Shown here: piece after piece, positions 30,501 to 42,600 of the stretch
How positions within the stretch are numbered: position 1 is the stretch's first letter
Layout: each line of letters starts with the position of its first letter
Assembly: GCA_020746995.1 (NCBI GenBank)
Contig: JAGPXD010000001.1
Coordinates: forward strand, 2,542,001 to 2,606,000
DNA length: 64,000 nucleotides
Direction: 5' to 3'
Origin: Plectosphaerella cucumerina
Taxonomy: Eukaryota; Ascomycota; Sordariomycetes; Glomerellales; Plectosphaerellaceae
Position numbers and translations under genes: made by a program
The notes under the pieces: model-generated
The model's input: only the letters and a program-made list of their open reading frames with translations
Databases searched by the model: none
Told to the model about the DNA's origin: nothing

Positions 30501-32824
30501 GATCACATGCTTCCTAGGTACCTAGTTGTCGACAGCCATGGACGATCCCGTGACTCCTCGGTCGCGGACCTGGGCCAGGAGCACGCCGTGCATCTTGTAT
30601 ATCGGTGTGAACACCCATCAGCATCATGTCTGCCTTGACTGTGACGTCGACGGAAGCCTTCCGTGCAGCAGACTGGTCGTGGTGAAGGCAACTAGCACGG
30701 CACCATCTGATCAGCAGGACATCCTGCCCCTATTCCGACACCCCATGGACCAGACTGAGGCGGCAACTTGTCTTGAGACTGCCTGGTTCACTATCTCGAT
30801 CTCGCCCCGGATGCGGTGGCAAACCTCCATGATACCAGGCAGCACACTTGTGCGCGTCTTCAAGAGCCAAAAGCAGCGCAGCCATGAGCCGATGAATCCG
30901 GAGCGGAGGCCTCAGATCCAATGCCTAGCACATGTCAGCTTATCTCAATCCGAAGACGACCAAAGGCATCGTGCCTCCTCATCCCATAGATCACGACTGC
31001 CTTTCCCTGTCCATGAAATGGGAACCAGTCCCAGCAAGCCATCGACGCTCGTGATGGTGTGGAAGTCGGTGCACCCGGCAGCTCGGGTCCATCAGGCTGT
31101 TAGTTCCATCGCGCCGACAGGTCAGTCATGTGCGCCGTCGTGCTCCCGGCCACGACAGGCGATAGGCCGCCAAATGCAGCCAGAAGCCGGGTCCTGCAGC
31201 AGACGCCGCGACCACTCAGCACCGGCATGCTGCATCACAAGAATAGGAGCATGGGCATGAGCATGAGAGCACCGCCGCTCAGCTGCCCACACCCTCAGGC
31301 CTCCCACCAGGATGACTCGGCCATGTGCGTCACACACCCAGGCCGGGAAGCTGCATCAGGATCGCAAACGCCCGAATCCCTCGACAGCAGAGCAGAGGCG
31401 AAGCAGAAGGGAAAGCCCATCTCGCACGCCTCACTTTGGAGGCGAATACTTGGGCAGGGCATGCTCGCCAGTCAACCCCTCCAAACCTTTCCAGGTGACT
31501 CACAATCCAGACGTCCAGCCAGGGAACCATATCGCGCACCGGCCGGGGCCGACCAAACAGAGCGACAAACGCTTCCCAGACAGTCGGACATGTGTGAGCG
31601 GTAGGCGGCCAACCAGAAGCGCGCAGCCGCCGGCCTGCATATCATTCGCTCCAGTTGATGCCTGACCAGCCCAGCCACGAGTTCAATGCAGCTCGCGCGC
31701 GCAGAGCGTGCGTCATTTCGCCCTACGTCCCATCGGAAGAAGGTACATGTTCGAGGGCGTCGCTCTAACGGACGAAATAAATGGATGGGATAACCGGAAG
31801 GTCGAAGATGGTGCTGGAAATGCAAAAGGGGGCGATTCTGCACAGTGCACCTCGGGCGGAGAGGTGAGGTCCGTTCAAGGTTGACGTGTGGCGACATCAC
31901 ATGACGATCTTCAGGGGGGACCGAGCCACATCGGCCGTGGCAAGTTACGGTGGCGGGATGTCTTTGACGGCTGACGCACTTTTCAGACCACGGCCCTGCA
32001 GGCAGCGGGTGATGCTCGTCGGGTGCCAAGCAGCCCTCCAGCGGTGAAGGCCCTCGGAGGGCGTGCCGCTGTTTGCACTGCCGGGACCCTAGACATATGC
32101 ACGCCCCGAGGCAGCATGCCTGCTTCTGTCCGCTGGCTTTCTTTTGGTGCAGAGCAGAGGTTCATGTCCAGGGGCTTGGACATGTCTCGGGCAAGCGTGG
32201 CGATCCAGGCGGCCGGCTGCCTCCTTGCTTCAGACGGAAAGATTGCTGGGCTCCCTGCGCGCGGCGCTGAACAAGTAGATGATGTGTTGAGAAAGGCGTC
32301 GCCGGGGCCGTCTCTCCCGAAGTCACCGCCCAGAAGACCCTTTTTGATGCGGTGTACGGAACAGGGGAGGGGTCAGAGTCCCGGGGTCTCGCATCCCATC
32401 GCGGACGCAGCCCGCGACCTGCAAATGCAGCCACACAGGCGAGGGGGAGCTGCAGCCCGACGACGGTCCCGACTTTGTGTGATTTTTGCATCAGCGCACC
32501 CCGGTGACACGGAATGTGCGGTTCGCTACGTCATCGAAGCCCTAAAGATGTTTGCAGGCGATGCACGCATGATTGTGGGCGTGGTGGTGCTGTATGTACG
32601 TGCAAGGGAGACTCGGCCCCTCACCCGCGAAGCCGGCACCGCCTGCTCGAGGTGCTTGATCAGACCGCTCGATAGACGCTCGCCTCACTCGTAAGGTGAT
32701 GATGGCCACAGGAAGGATGGGCGGTTGCCAGGGATACAGAATGTCGGTGAGATGTTGGATAGAGTATGCCTTGCAGGGGGAGTGATTGCGTTGTCGCTGC
32801 CCCTCACCGCGCGCTGTGATATTT

Positions 32825-32852
32825 CGGTGTGTGTGGTGTGTGTGTCTCTGCC
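32825..32852 (+). repeat. GT-rich microsatellite
   Basis: An imperfect TG/GT run lies in the gene-free interval. No function is visible. Confidence 0.7.
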
Positions 32853-35800
32853 TATTCATGTGCGCGCGAGGTTATGCGGTCGACTATCCATGTCAAGGTC
32901 GCAGTTGCTGTGCTCTCGACAAAATGTGCTCGGGCGAGATGTCCCGCGGCCTGCAGACGACACACATCCGTCGCAAACGATGGACGACGCAGAAAGCCCC
33001 TCCCTTGCTGCTTCTGCTTCTGTGCTGCATCACTGTCAACGCACGATGCTGCTGCGACGCCGCGACGCGCCAACTCCCCTCCGGTCCGCGCTGCACGTCG
33101 ACGGGGTCCTCCAGGGCCCCTTGCCTCCCCCGGCTCCTGCAGCGGCTTTACGGGCACGGCCAGCAGTAGCGGATGTTTTGACGGAAGCTGAGTGGCCTTG
33201 GCCTCGGTGCGACGTGTTCAAGTGGCCTGGTCGGCGGCCAATGACCACCGGGGGAGGACAAGCAGGGACGCCCGATTCGTCGGCGCAGCCTTGTGGTCGC
33301 AGGCGTTGGACATCGATGCATCGCATTGGGTTGAGAGCGCGAGAGGGCCACGAGCGAGTGAGGGAGGTTCGTTTCGTTTGTGTGCCTGCTTTCGTCTTGT
33401 TTGTCGCTCTCCCTCGACATCCAGGCGGATGAGGGCAATGAGTCACAGACAGGCACTGCTGCGCTGGCAGACCGTCTCCTCACCGCAAGCACACCCCCTG
33501 AGAGTGAGAGAGGCCGAGTCTTCGCTCCCAGCAGATCCCGTCCGTCCTCATCAAAAGGAGAAGAAGCAATTTTGGGACACAGCATGACTGCGCAGCGGTG
33601 TGCTTGTCGGCCGACAGACAAGGGGGGAGACAACAAGCCACAATCTTGTCGTTGGATGTCCTTCCCGTCCGCTCTTCTTGTCCTGTCTGCCCTCAACTGC
33701 CTCTCTGCCGCTGAAGTGAAGCGCGCTGCCTGCCATACAGGTGGATCTTTTCTGGAAGACGACGCTCCGCTCCGCCGTGCAGACCAGGGTGCAGAGGACC
33801 CATCCCGGACACTAGGGAGGCAGGAGGCAGGGGGAGGGGGGTGTCGACGCCCCCTGGGGCTTGCAGTGGGCAATTTTCGCTCCTGGACACACAAGTTTTT
33901 TTTTCTTTCCCTTTCTTCTGTGCGGGCAGGCAATCGGGGGGTAAAGTCAGGGGTGGATGGTGATGTCGAAAGGGGGTGGCTTTGGAGACGGGACTTGAAA
34001 TGGTCCTTCTTGGCCCCTCCTTGGCCCTGTGTGCCATACTGTGCAGGTTGTTTGTTGTTGTCGAAGGCGAAGGATGGAGTTGGAGGCAAGTCATCGCCGT
34101 CCGGTCAATATGATATCCGATGTTTGCGAGTAGATAGTACCATGGCTCGTAGACAGTCAGCTGAGACGTGACTCGACGCCTACCAGACTCGTGACCAAGA
34201 CTGGCTACCGCAGCAGCCCTCGGATACATCTTGACGAGCTGTGAGGCCTCCTCGTGTTGTTTTGAGGCCAGCGACTCAAGATACCGGTTGAGTTGCCCGA
34301 ACCACTCTTTCCGTCCGTCCAAGGCAGGCGCTTTGGGCAAGAGGCCACATGGCGGCAAGCACTTGGGAAAAACGACATTCCCAGGATACCCTGCGTTTGC
34401 TGGAACACTCGCTCAGTCGCCCAAGCCCTCCCGTGGCCCGCGGGAGTTAGCGGCTGCATTAGCCGGTCCTCCCACTGGGACGGGCAGCTGGACAGGCCCA
34501 GGGGGCGGGCAAGGGCAAGACGGGCCAGGCGGAAGCGGCATCAGCGACCGCGGGACGGGGGACAGACGGGGATGTGGACGGGGTCGAAATGAGTTTGCCG
34601 TGGTGGCGGACAATGTTCATTTTGGGTGAAATTGGCGGGCCCTCGCGACCCCGGCCCCTCGTGGCTTCAGGGCCGGTGTCCAATGAGAGTCGCGGTACAG
34701 CGGGTGACGACTCATCGCGAACACGAAGTCCGTTCAGGGGTGGAGGGGGGTTGGAGTGACGGGTCGATGTCGTCCAGTCGCTGGATATCAGAGTGCGCGC
34801 GCCCCTGGGCTGAGTTGCGACGAGTGGCAAAAAGATGGCTGGGTCGCGGACTCGTGGTGATCTTCCGGCAGGCTATCCGTCCTCTCTGTCGCAATGTGGT
34901 GTCGGCAGAAGACACGAGGACGAGTAAGCTGCAGCAGTGTGGCCGAGGCCTTTGGCTTCTGGAATCAACCCCATTCGCCGGGGTGACTCCCCCGTTCTGT
35001 CCACCGTCCGCTGTCTCCCCGCCATTCCGGTCCGGGAGCCTCCCCGGCATGCACTCCGCATGGACCGATGGAGCATGACGGGAGAGCCAAAATGCAGTTT
35101 CCTCGCAGGGGTCCTCGGCGGGAAAGGGTCGATAAGAGGCGTGATTGTGATTGTCGGCGGCTGCTTGCTGTCTGTGTTCACATCGTGTGCCTGGCTGGGG
35201 CCGTTGTGCACGACAGGCCGAATCTGCCCTCGGCAACCTCCTCTGTGCTCCACGACCACCAGGTGAACGAACGATGTGATGACCAGAACGAGGGGCCTCG
35301 AACAAGTCCCCGAGGAAGGTTGGTATCGCCCGACATGTGACAGAACCCTTCTCATTTTGCCACAACCACGGTTCATGACGTGGATGAAGGAGGCTTTGCT
35401 TCGTCGGGGCAGGGAATAGGTCGCCGGGGTCGTCGAAAGGGAAAGGCGGGTTTTTTGCCCCGAGATGCACGAAATCAGCACGGCCGCCGGCATTACCAGC
35501 ACGGCGGCGCGCAGCGGAGCTGGCTAGGCACGAGGAGATGGGATGGGAAAACAAACCCGGGAAACCTCATGTGACTCCCGAGTCCTGGGTAACTTGTCGA
35601 GGTTGCCGTTGCACCTTGTCCATCTCCCACTCCCGCCACCTCGGGTTATGGCAGGTAAGCAGGCAGTCGAGTCGACGCGGCCAGCCTCCTCCCCGGAGTT
35701 TCACAGGCCACCGGGCCAAGCATCCCAGCCTTGCGTGTTCACACTCGTTCACCACCGTAGTCGCGCCGGGATCCCTGCCCGGAGACGACCACCCTATCGC

Positions 35801-36127
35801 CCGGCTCCAGGCAGCGGCGACGACGCCCTTCGCTTGTCCACAGGCGCCTGTGACAACATGGGAGGCTGGATGGCAAGCTGTTGACTCATTGAAGACCGTT
35901 GCCTACACACCATCTCGTCGACCCCTGGGTGTGACGGGCTTCGCCGTGATAGCCCTTTTGATTGTCGCCCCGTTCTGTCGAGACAAGACAGCTTGTCGAC
36001 CAATGCGCGCTCTTGGGTTATTGGTGGTGATGCCTCGAGGCTGTGCTGTGGGTGCTGCTTGATACCGGTTGCCCGAGTCCACGAGCGGGACTGACGGATA
36101 TCAAAACAACAAAAAAGGCCCTTCCAT

Positions 36128-36160
36128 GGCAAGGCAAGGCAGGCAAGGCAAGGCAAGGCT
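36128..36160 (+). repeat. imperfect GGCAA tandem repeat
   Basis: Six GGCAA units, one missing a base, lie in the gene-free interval. Confidence 0.8.
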
Positions 36161-36274
36161 GGGCCCCCTGGACGCACGTCGCACTTGTGTAATCGCGAAG
36201 ATGAGGAATCCCATGTCGCGATCCCTTGCATGTCCGAGGGCGTCGTGCGGTGTCGCACGCTCCTCGAACCACCC

Positions 36275-36295
36275 CCTGAGTCCTGAGTCCTGAGT
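36275..36295 (+). repeat. 3 x 7-bp tandem repeat (CCTGAGT)
   Basis: Three exact adjacent copies of CCTGAGT lie in the gene-free interval. Confidence 0.85.
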
Positions 36296-37850
36296 CCGAG
36301 GGAGCAACAACGGCTTCTTCCTGGTGGTGGCTTTTTTTCTCACCGGCGAGTCACCGCACGGCAGGCTGCTCGGTGAAGGAGTCCAGGGGATCCCCGGGTT
36401 GGCGGCCGTGTGCCGCGACCGGTCAGGAATCCCAACAATTAATCACGGTGCTACCCATGGCATGGCCCCGGGGGCGGGCGCGCGGCGCCTGTGCGTAGAT
36501 CAGAGACCACGTTCCCCCCTGGAGAAAAATTTTCATCCGGCAATGGCAATGTGTGATCCCGGCCGCCGTTGGAAATTTGCGGGAGGGCGCCCTGGAATTT
36601 CGCATTGTTCGGCGGCACACGACAATTTCGCTTGCTCGAGAGGCCTGGAGAATTTGGATATTCCATGTCGGTGGGCCGGCCGTCTTGCCCGCCGCTGCCC
36701 AACTGCCCGGGGCATCTATTTCGCGTGTGTTCCTGGTCGACGGGACGCCCTCCGTGGACTTGCTGGGGGGAAGGAAGGCGACCTGGTCCGAGGGCTGTTT
36801 TGAGATGCGGCCTCAGCGGAGGCTCTGTGAAGCTATCACATTCGGAAGGGGGACTTGTAGATAGGGTAGGGCCTGGCAAGGGGTGGGAGAGGCTGGCGAT
36901 GTTCGGCCAGCTCCCCGCCGCCCAAAAGAAAAACACGGGATGGGCCCAGGGCCTCGACCGCCGCCAGGTCGTGAATAAGGTGGTGCATTCCAGGCACACA
37001 GATCAACGACCGGCCATCAGAGTCCCTAGATGCCTGTCGCGGCGTCGCCTCTCGGTCGCACGGCAGGGACGAGTCAGTCATCGACAACGACGGGCAAAAG
37101 CATGGCCATGGCGTCGGGGCGCGGCAGAGGGCTGAGCGGCAGAAAGAGACAGGTGGTCGACGCAAACAGCCGTGAATGTCGAAAGTGTTTGCCGAGGAAG
37201 GAAAAAGAACGTCGAGTCCAACCAAGTGCAGCCGGACGACAAGAGGCCGTCTCGACCCAGGGCGACGGAGGCAGCCTCCCGGAAGGCCCATTGGTCACTA
37301 TCAGAATGGTTAGCCAGCCTCTTACTCGCAGTCGCAGTTGGGTCGCACACCATGACGGGCTGAGAGAAAGACGTGAAAAGGGGGCCCTGGCGAACGCCGT
37401 GTCGAGGTGATGGTGCTGGCACCGTGTGGACGCTTCGAGAGAACACTTGTGAAGAGATCATCATGAGTAATCTTGGGAGAAGCGGCGAGAAGGAGAGTAC
37501 TTGCGATAGGACCACGCCCCCACTTCCTTCCCTCTCTACGGCGGGCCCCTCGGGAAGGTCGCCCCTTCCCCTCCAAAAGCCCCTCTCCCAGTTGGGGCCA
37601 AGTTCCCGCGGGCTCAAGTTGCGCGACCGTGAACTTGGACTTTTTGCGACCACACACCCTGCCACCCCACCCACACACACTCGCGAGAAAGAGGTCGAAG
37701 GTCCTTGCGCCCACCATCAACTTGAACCACGGTACCCCTGTCGACACATCCTTGCAGACGTCTTCCCTGGCACACGCCCCTGAGTCCGTCTTTCCTGTAG
37801 TGCGCTCGCTGACCTGGGTCGTCACACAAGCCGGGGGCTTCGCGGGTCAA

Positions 37851-38406
37851 TATTAATACCACACGCGCACCACCACCTCGCCTGCGGCCCGTCTCTTGGT
37901 TCGCTCTTCCGCAACTTTTGGCTTCTGCCATCAAGAAAAAATCCAACCCTTCCAAACATCGGCCCAACCGCAAATCGCCTCGAGCGATTCACTACACGCA
38001 TTTCTAATCAACTTTGCTGGACGCTCCGAGAAGCACCCAGCAGCGTCCCGGTTCACATCGAATCGGAACATCTCCCCCCCTCGCCGTCGTGGATCCGCGA
38101 GATTATACCTGAAGAGTTGGGAAACCCGGTCATGTTTGTCTACAGTCGAACAACTTCCACCCCTCCATCTTCCCACCACATACCACGGTGACTTGCCCAA
38201 GTCACCAACATCGCGCCCTCGACATCGGCGCGACCCCTAGGATCCGCATCACATCAAGACGTTCCTACGCCCAGGAACTGAGCACAACAACCCGACGAAC
38301 CACCCCTTCGCGCTACGGGAGGAGGACGAGAGAGAGAGGAGAGAGTCTGGGTGTCTGAGAGACATCGCAAAAGTTGAGAGAGAGATCAGAGAGAAAGCAG
38401 GACGAC
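37851..38406 (+). promoter_or_regulatory. leader and core promoter of the gp1-like gene
   Basis: A TATTAAT element at 37851-37857 is followed by a long, pyrimidine-rich and then GA-rich leader. If transcription starts near 37.9 kb, the leader is about 500 nt and holds an upstream open frame (ATG at 38132, stop at 38189-38191, 19 residues). A GAGAGAG-rich tract lies at 38328-38396, just before the start codon. These are predictions from sequence only. Confidence 0.4.
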
Positions 38407-39654
38407 ATGGCCGACTACTCTTCACCATACACCGGCTCCACCCCGGGAGACGAATACTACTACTCCCGGGATCGGTTCCAGTCGGCAACACCGACGCCAT
38501 CCCCCAGGGGACGATCCTACTACGCCCAGGAATCCAGCGCAACCCCCCAGAGGCCGGCCACCAGGGCGCACTTCCGCAACGGCAGCAGCGGCTACAACGA
38601 ATTCAGTCCCCGTCCCCCGACGGCGTCGCCTCGTTACACGAGCGATGGCTACTATGCCACGGCCAATGTGAGTAGTGGTCATCATTCGCGTAAAGCTTCG
38701 TGGGCGCCTCCGTCGCGTCCCAAGGCCGAGCGCCGGACCTCCTACGTCTACGTCCGGTCGACGACCCCTCATGGAGAATCCGACGAGGACGAGTACATCG
38801 AGGTCGACGGCCGCACCTACATCATTCCGGCGAGGTCGAGCACGGCGGCGGCGGGCGCGGAGAGCAGGAGGCTGTTTAGGGATTCCTACTTTGACACCGC
38901 GCGAGGACATCCCACTGATACCCAATACCACACGCAGGGCGGCTATCCGGTCAGCTCCGACCGAGACAACTCGTATGAGCCGCGCCCTCGCCCCACGGCC
39001 AACACCCACGCCCGTCGGTCCTCGGCCGCCAACGTCCCCATTCAGCGGCCCTCCACCGTCCGCCCCGTCAGCAGCTCTCACACCAAGAAGGCGCCCCCGC
39101 CGGCACCGGCCAAGGCCACCGAGGCCGACGCCAAGAAGCACAAGATCCCCGCCGGATACTCCCTCAAGAACTGGGACCCCACGCAGGAGCCCATCCTGCT
39201 CCTCGGCAGTGTCTTTGATGCTAACTCCCTGGGCAAGTGGATCTACGACTGGACCGTCTACCATCACAAGGCCGCCACCCCCATCGCCGACATGGCCGGC
39301 GAGCTGTGGCTGCTCCTCATCCAGCTGGCCGGCAAGATGAAGCGCGCCGACGAGACCGTCAATCGCGTGCGCAGCGTCGAGAAGCGGGAGATGCTTGAGG
39401 ACTTCATCGAGAGCGGAGAGCGCCTACAGGAGAAGCTGGCCAAGCTTCTCAAGACCTGCGAGCTGCCCATGCTCAAGGCCGCCCAGAAGAAGGGCGGACA
39501 GCTCGGCAAGAACTCGGGCGTCGAGTTTGTCGAGACCCTCTTCGGCCGTGAGCGCGAGCTTGACAAGACAGAGCGCTTCATGCAGAACGTCCGCCTCTTC
39601 AACCTCCGCTTTGACGCCAACTGCGAGGAGATTCTCCAGAACCCGACCCGATGA
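38407..39654 (+). CDS. conserved fungal protein, 'vegetative cell wall protein gp1'-type
   Basis: This is an uninterrupted reading frame of about 415 residues; the start ATG at 38407 (MADYSSPYTGSTPGDEYYY) is in good context (GACATGG). The first about 240 residues are disordered, rich in Ser, Pro, Tyr and Arg, with the short conserved patch DEYIEVDGRTYIIPARSS. The C-terminal 160 residues are a highly conserved fungal module: PAGYSLKNWDPTQEPILLLG, FDANSLGKWIYDWTVYHH, MAGELWLLLIQLAGKMKRA and a helical end. Homologues are often named after algal hydroxyproline-rich gp1 because of low-complexity similarity. I see no signal peptide or membrane helix, so a cell-wall role is doubtful and an intracellular protein is more likely. 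Function is unknown. The gene stands alone within about 17 kb. Confidence 0.87.
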   Translation: MADYSSPYTGSTPGDEYYYSRDRFQSATPTPSPRGRSYYAQESSATPQRPATRAHFRNGSSGYNEFSPRPPTASPRYTSDGYYATANVSSGHHSRKASWAPPSRPKAERRTSYVYVRSTTPHGESDEDEYIEVDGRTYIIPARSSTAAAGAESRRLFRDSYFDTARGHPTDTQYHTQGGYPVSSDRDNSYEPRPRPTANTHARRSSAANVPIQRPSTVRPVSSSHTKKAPPPAPAKATEADAKKHKIPAGYSLKNWDPTQEPILLLGSVFDANSLGKWIYDWTVYHHKAATPIADMAGELWLLLIQLAGKMKRADETVNRVRSVEKREMLEDFIESGERLQEKLAKLLKTCELPMLKAAQKKGGQLGKNSGVEFVETLFGRERELDKTERFMQNVRLFNLRFDANCEEILQNPTR

Positions 39655-42600
39655 GGACTTTCCTTTTCATGTCATTTTTTGTCTCCGCACCACGCCCCGG
39701 AACACAAGGATTTTTCTTGAGGATCTCGGCCATGGAGCATTCCCGCAGGACACACATTGCCGTTCGGGACACTTTCCGTTTTGGACCGAGCCCGATTTTC
39801 CCAGGGCGGAGGAGCGCGACTGTACCACTACGGATCCGGTCCCCGAGGCTTCTCATACCTACCTACCACCCCCCAGGAGATGCCTCTTTTCTTCTTTCTT
39901 TCCATCGTCTGCCAGCCACTGGATCCGGGATCTCTTTTTCCGTCATCACCATACACGTAATCAGGCGCAAGCCTCCCATCACCCCGGAACCCGTGGCATA
40001 CCCAGGAGGATCTCTTTTCCATTTAGCGATACCCAGAGGTCCTACTGCTTTTTGTCCACACATACACACACGACGACGACGCGACGGGGGGGCCAACGAG
40101 GCGACGGAACCCTCGGTGGCCCCGAGCCAAGCTGAAGACCGGTTTTGCAACCGCCGGAGCCCAAAAGTTTTCACCACCAAAGACCAGCGACGGGAAAGGA
40201 GACGAACGACACGGATGGACGGACGGCACGCTTGCTTTTTGAATCGTTTTTTTTTCTTCAGCAGGATACACGGGAACAGGAAAAGCGCAGGGCACCTCTC
40301 GCGATCGCGACAGCGACCGACGTGCAGGGCAGGGAACTTATTAGAATGGGCGGGCCGGGGACAACGGCCCGGATCTTTTTGGGAATATTTTTGTCTTTGG
40401 GGGGGAAACGTTTGGTCTCCGTCACGGCGTTGCCTTTCGACAAAGTTCGCGACTCCAGAATTTTTTGGCGAGTCGAGCTTCCTATATCTTTTTTCTTTTC
40501 GTTTCGAGAGAGCGCGAGTAGAGGACTCGGGAAGATGCTGGCATGGATATACCCCTCCTTTCGCTTCTATTTAGTTTTCGAGGATCGCCACGACCACGGT
40601 CGCTGGCAGATCAGGGCAGGAATCAACAGCGTTGACTTTTTGAGCTTGAAGCCTGTTGCCACTTTGGACTCTTGTGATTGTGACACTTGTGATGCTGCTT
40701 CAACACACCACGCGCATGATAGATTTGGGCTGATGATCAGACGCTTGGTGAGTGGTCGCCCAATACGGCTCACCGAACCCCCCAAGCCTGAGGCTCAGTT
40801 TCATGTGGTGGACGGGATGGTCGACATGACGCGCATCGCCATCTGCCAAGGGCAACCTGCGGGGGATTCGTCTGATGGGCGCCGCGGCGGCTGCGGCAGC
40901 GCATGCAGCGAGCACGCGGCGACTCTCTGTCTTGCACCCTGCATCTGTCTGCCTGTCCTGTTTGTCTCTGCACCAACGCGCGGCGAACGCCAGGGACAGG
41001 CCGACGAGGTTGGGCAGGAATGTGACGGACTAGGCTCCGAACCCAGGGGCGCTCCTCATCTCGCCTTTTCTTTGTTGGAGATTGTTCTAGAGACTGTTCG
41101 TCCGGGGAGACCCGGTCTTGGATGGCAGGGAGGCTCTCTTCTGTGGATTGAAACATTCAATGGGCCGGGCATGACTCTTTGATGCTCGGTGAGTCGTGGG
41201 GCCGAATCGCTTCGGTGAGGGAGGTCTTTGATGACTCGGGAGGGGGGGGCTTCGGAGACGGGATGGAATGGGATTGTGGAGGGTGGTTTAAGTTTTGTAT
41301 TTGAATGGAAGATTTGTATCAAATTGTTATGCTATGCTATGTAAAACCTTGAGATCGTGAAATCGTCATGGGTGGCCTACGGAAACACCCTACCCTCCCT
41401 CGACTGAAGATGCGGCTCGGCCTGACCGACGACAAACACAAAGCCGCGGCAGCCGCGCTGTTTTGGGCTCCTCTGAAATAAAGAAAGATCTCATGTTGGT
41501 CGGCCGTGCGCCAGATTCGAGGAACAAATCAAGATGGTCCTTGGGGCCATGCCCTGGATGTCACTGCATCGCCAGCACAGAATCCAGGGTCTCTCTGCAC
41601 TGGGACGAAGACCACATCAGACGCTTATGTGACATGTTCTAGGGGTTAGCCAAGACCCCCAGAGGGCGGCCGTCAGTGCGCGAGGAGGCTCTGCGTATTT
41701 GTCCTTAGGGCAGGGCACCGTGTTGCGAAACATTGTCCTCAACTCACCGCACCACGTTCGTCGTCAAAAGCAACGGAGATTATCCCCCCTTGAACAAACT
41801 TTTCCCGCCTGTCTCAGCCGCCTACCTGATCGACATCGAGGCCAGACTGACACGTCGGCCGGCCGGCAGAGCCTGGTTCGGCAGCAGCATATCTCAGCAA
41901 GAGAATGACAGGAAGGGGGCCCCAGGGGGCGTGTGCGACATCAAGGCCCCCTAGCCAAGATGCGAAGATGACTCGGTCCGGCTGGAATCCAAGCGTTGCC
42001 CCCGGCGGCGGCAGCATGCAGCCACTGACGAGGACATGATCAAACGGAGGGGGGGCTCGGAGGCTCTGCAGCAGCGTGCCAGTGCAGCACTGCAATAGAC
42101 ATGGGACCGAACATGAACGCGAACGCCTCCCCCCTTCCCCTCCCGCAGCGTGCCTGCAGGGGCCCTTCGGATGTGTTTGAGCCCTATCCCTCGAGACACA
42201 CGCGGCGCAGGCGGGCGAGAAGACCAGATCAAACAGCCAGGTAAGTGTTTGTGTGTGTGTTCACCGCCGTTCGATCTAGGCAAAAGGGCGTTTGCATTCC
42301 CATCACCCCGCGATCATGAGAGACCAGACCACTGGCAGTCTTTCGTGTCACGGTCGCGATGCAGGTGCCCTACAGTAAGCTCCCAGGATCCCCGTGCGAC
42401 AGAGGCGCGGCGGATGCATGCATGTCTCTCGACGGCGGCGCGCGATCGTCCAACGGATCAAGCAGGCTTGAACTCAGCCCGTCTGCACTCTTGCTTTTCT
42501 CCTCATGCCGGCGCTGTCAACTCCTCTCTATCTTGAGGCTTTTTTGTCTTGGATCGCGCGGCGTGGCGCCCCTGCCCGGTGCTCGGTGCGCCTATACCTT

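Larger units (their letters stand above)
30501..37850. other. gene-free interval, part 2
   Basis: About 7.3 kb of GC-rich sequence upstream of the gp1-like gene. Open frames of 200-310 codons exist on both strands, but they start mostly at non-ATG codons, overlap each other freely and are biased to Arg/Ser/Pro, as expected by chance in GC-rich DNA. Simple repeats occur: a GT-rich tract near 32825-32850, GGCAA units at 36128-36160 and three CCTGAGT copies at 36275-36295. It may hold long promoter elements or noncoding transcripts; the sequence does not prove either. Confidence 0.5.

Noticed and set aside
33148..34089. 313-codon minus-strand open frame in the gene-free interval
   Set aside because: No ATG at the start, Arg/Ser/Pro bias, overlapped by similar frames in other phases.
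40145..41182. 345-codon open frame downstream of the gp1-like gene
   Set aside because: Poly-Phe runs come from T-rich untranslated sequence; no domain and no coding bias.
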